Assembly (NCBI GenBank): GCA_021199375.1
Contig: JAJQIB010000014.1
Coordinates: 19,792-83,791 of the forward strand
DNA length: 64,000 nucleotides
Direction of reading: 5' to 3'
From: Ruminococcus sp.
Lineage (GTDB): Bacteria; Bacillota; Clostridia; Oscillospirales; Ruminococcaceae
Of this stretch, positions 63,465 to 64,000 are shown in pieces. Position numbers and translations under genes: made by a program. The notes under the pieces were generated by a model that saw nothing but the letters and a program-made list of their open reading frames with translations, was not told the origin of the DNA and did not search any database. Positions within the stretch are counted from its first letter, which is position 1. The number at the start of each line of letters is the position of its first letter.

Positions 63465-64000
63465 TTACGCTGATTTTGGCATAAAGGGTGAACTAGTAGC
63501 ACCTCCAGCATCAATAACATATACTACTCCATCTATTTCAATTTCTCCACGGTAATGACCGGGGACGTGTACTAATGTAGCATTATATCCTATGTAATTT
63601 ATCATAGCTACCATAGCACCGTTATATTGGGCACATTGACCTAACTTGTAATTAAAAATTGCATCAACGTAACTTAAACCGCTTATTTTAGTCCAGTTAC
63701 TACCTGTTGCATAGGTATAATTAGATACAATCCAATCAAAAGTATATTGTATTTTATCATAATCAGACCAATCATCTTCAAAATGCTCATCTGCAAATTT
63801 TTTCAAAATCTTCTGATCTGCCGCCGAAACCTTGTTTTTGTTGGAAGAGCTTTTAGATGCTCCTGCTAAAATTGATGTATCTACAGTCGTTTTCTTCTTC
63901 ACCCCACACTTACCATAAACAACCTTGCCAGCAGTGTCCTTACGATAAGCACGAACCTTAAATGTGTACTTTGTTCCGCTTGAAAGACCTGTAACCTTAT
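63465..64000 (-). CDS. Fibronectin III-transglutaminase-like surface protein, N-terminus outside window
   Basis: The reading frame stays open to the window end, so the GTG at 63902 is internal, not the start. The visible N-terminal part is the end of a fibronectin type III domain (GLSSGTKYTFKVRAY, then a VVYGKCGVKK end), like those of the LRR protein at 18516. The remainder is a transglutaminase-like domain: Cys in KLGQCAQYNG, His in VHVPGHYRGE, Asp in YVIDAGG. The protein ends FMPKSA without an anchor. Such domains in gut Firmicutes are probable cysteine proteases or transpeptidases. Confidence 0.82.
   Translation of the reverse strand, partial: KVTGLSSGTKYTFKVRAYRKDTAGKVVYGKCGVKKKTTVDTSILAGASKSSSNKNKVSAADQKILKKFADEHFEDDWSDYDKIQYTFDWIVSNYTYATGSNWTKISGLSYVDAIFNYKLGQCAQYNGAMVAMINYIGYNATLVHVPGHYRGEIEIDGVVYVIDAGGATSSPFMPKSA

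Noticed and set aside
1..64000. Prophage, insertion sequence or integrated element
   Set aside because: No integrase, transposase, phage structural gene or direct attachment repeat was found, although a tRNA end lies at the edge.

Overview
The window looks like a chromosomal segment of a Gram-positive, AT-leaning gut anaerobe of the Ruminococcus (Oscillospiraceae) type. This is inferred from gene content: strict-anaerobe enzymes (NrdD/NrdG, a PFL-type activase, HydF), HemZ, secreted proteins with Ser/Asp- or Thr-rich linkers and sortase signals, a dockerin, a cohesin-like wall protein, a GH5 glucanase, BspA-like repeats and a sortase-assembled pilus operon. Consensus sigma-A promoters (TTGACA, 17 bp, TATAAT) are clear and numerous. 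I see no phage genes, transposases, CRISPR arrays or rRNA.

Layout. 0-9.9 kb: the 3' end of tRNA-Arg(CCU), an SGNH lipoprotein, a zinc-ribbon membrane protein, a CheY/CheX-like pair, a PfkB-family sugar-phosphate kinase, a wall-anchored 5'-nucleotidase, a B-repeat cysteine-protease-like protein and a GH113-like glycosidase. 9.9-18.3 kb (minus): a TraB/GumN lipoprotein behind an ABC-2 exporter, then the operon hydF-uvrC-folC-pflA. 18.5-22.4 kb: a secreted BspA-like LRR protein whose promoter spacer contains nine G, and a WYL regulator.

22.5-32.3 kb is a pilus operon: a coiled-coil protein, a signal peptidase, a ~1500-residue LPNTG adhesin, an LPTTG backbone pilin, a class C sortase, an IPPTG Ser-rich protein, and a sortase homologue whose catalytic Cys is Tyr. 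The backbone pilin gene lies between two intercistronic hairpins, the first containing ten G. Together with the G9 promoter this suggests slippage-driven (phase-variable) surface expression.

32.4-41.6 kb carries secDF, a small membrane protein, nrdD-nrdG and a methionine synthase whose reactivation domain is a separate upstream gene. 41.7-49.5 kb carries a small secreted protein, a membrane-anchored cohesin-like protein, a wall-anchored cohesin-like protein, a dockerin-bearing glucosaminidase, a small protein and a wall-anchored GH5 enzyme: a possible small cohesin/dockerin system.

49.6-62.2 kb (minus) is mostly housekeeping: PepV, a metallophosphoesterase, a patatin, a DNA-deoxyinosine glycosylase, RlmD, HemZ, an MBL hydrolase, Rel and RecJ. 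62.2-64 kb holds an NlpC/P60 protein whose 3' end runs into the recJ promoter, and a fibronectin III-transglutaminase gene that leaves the window. Start codons were chosen by Shine-Dalgarno spacing, and several differ from the longest open frame.
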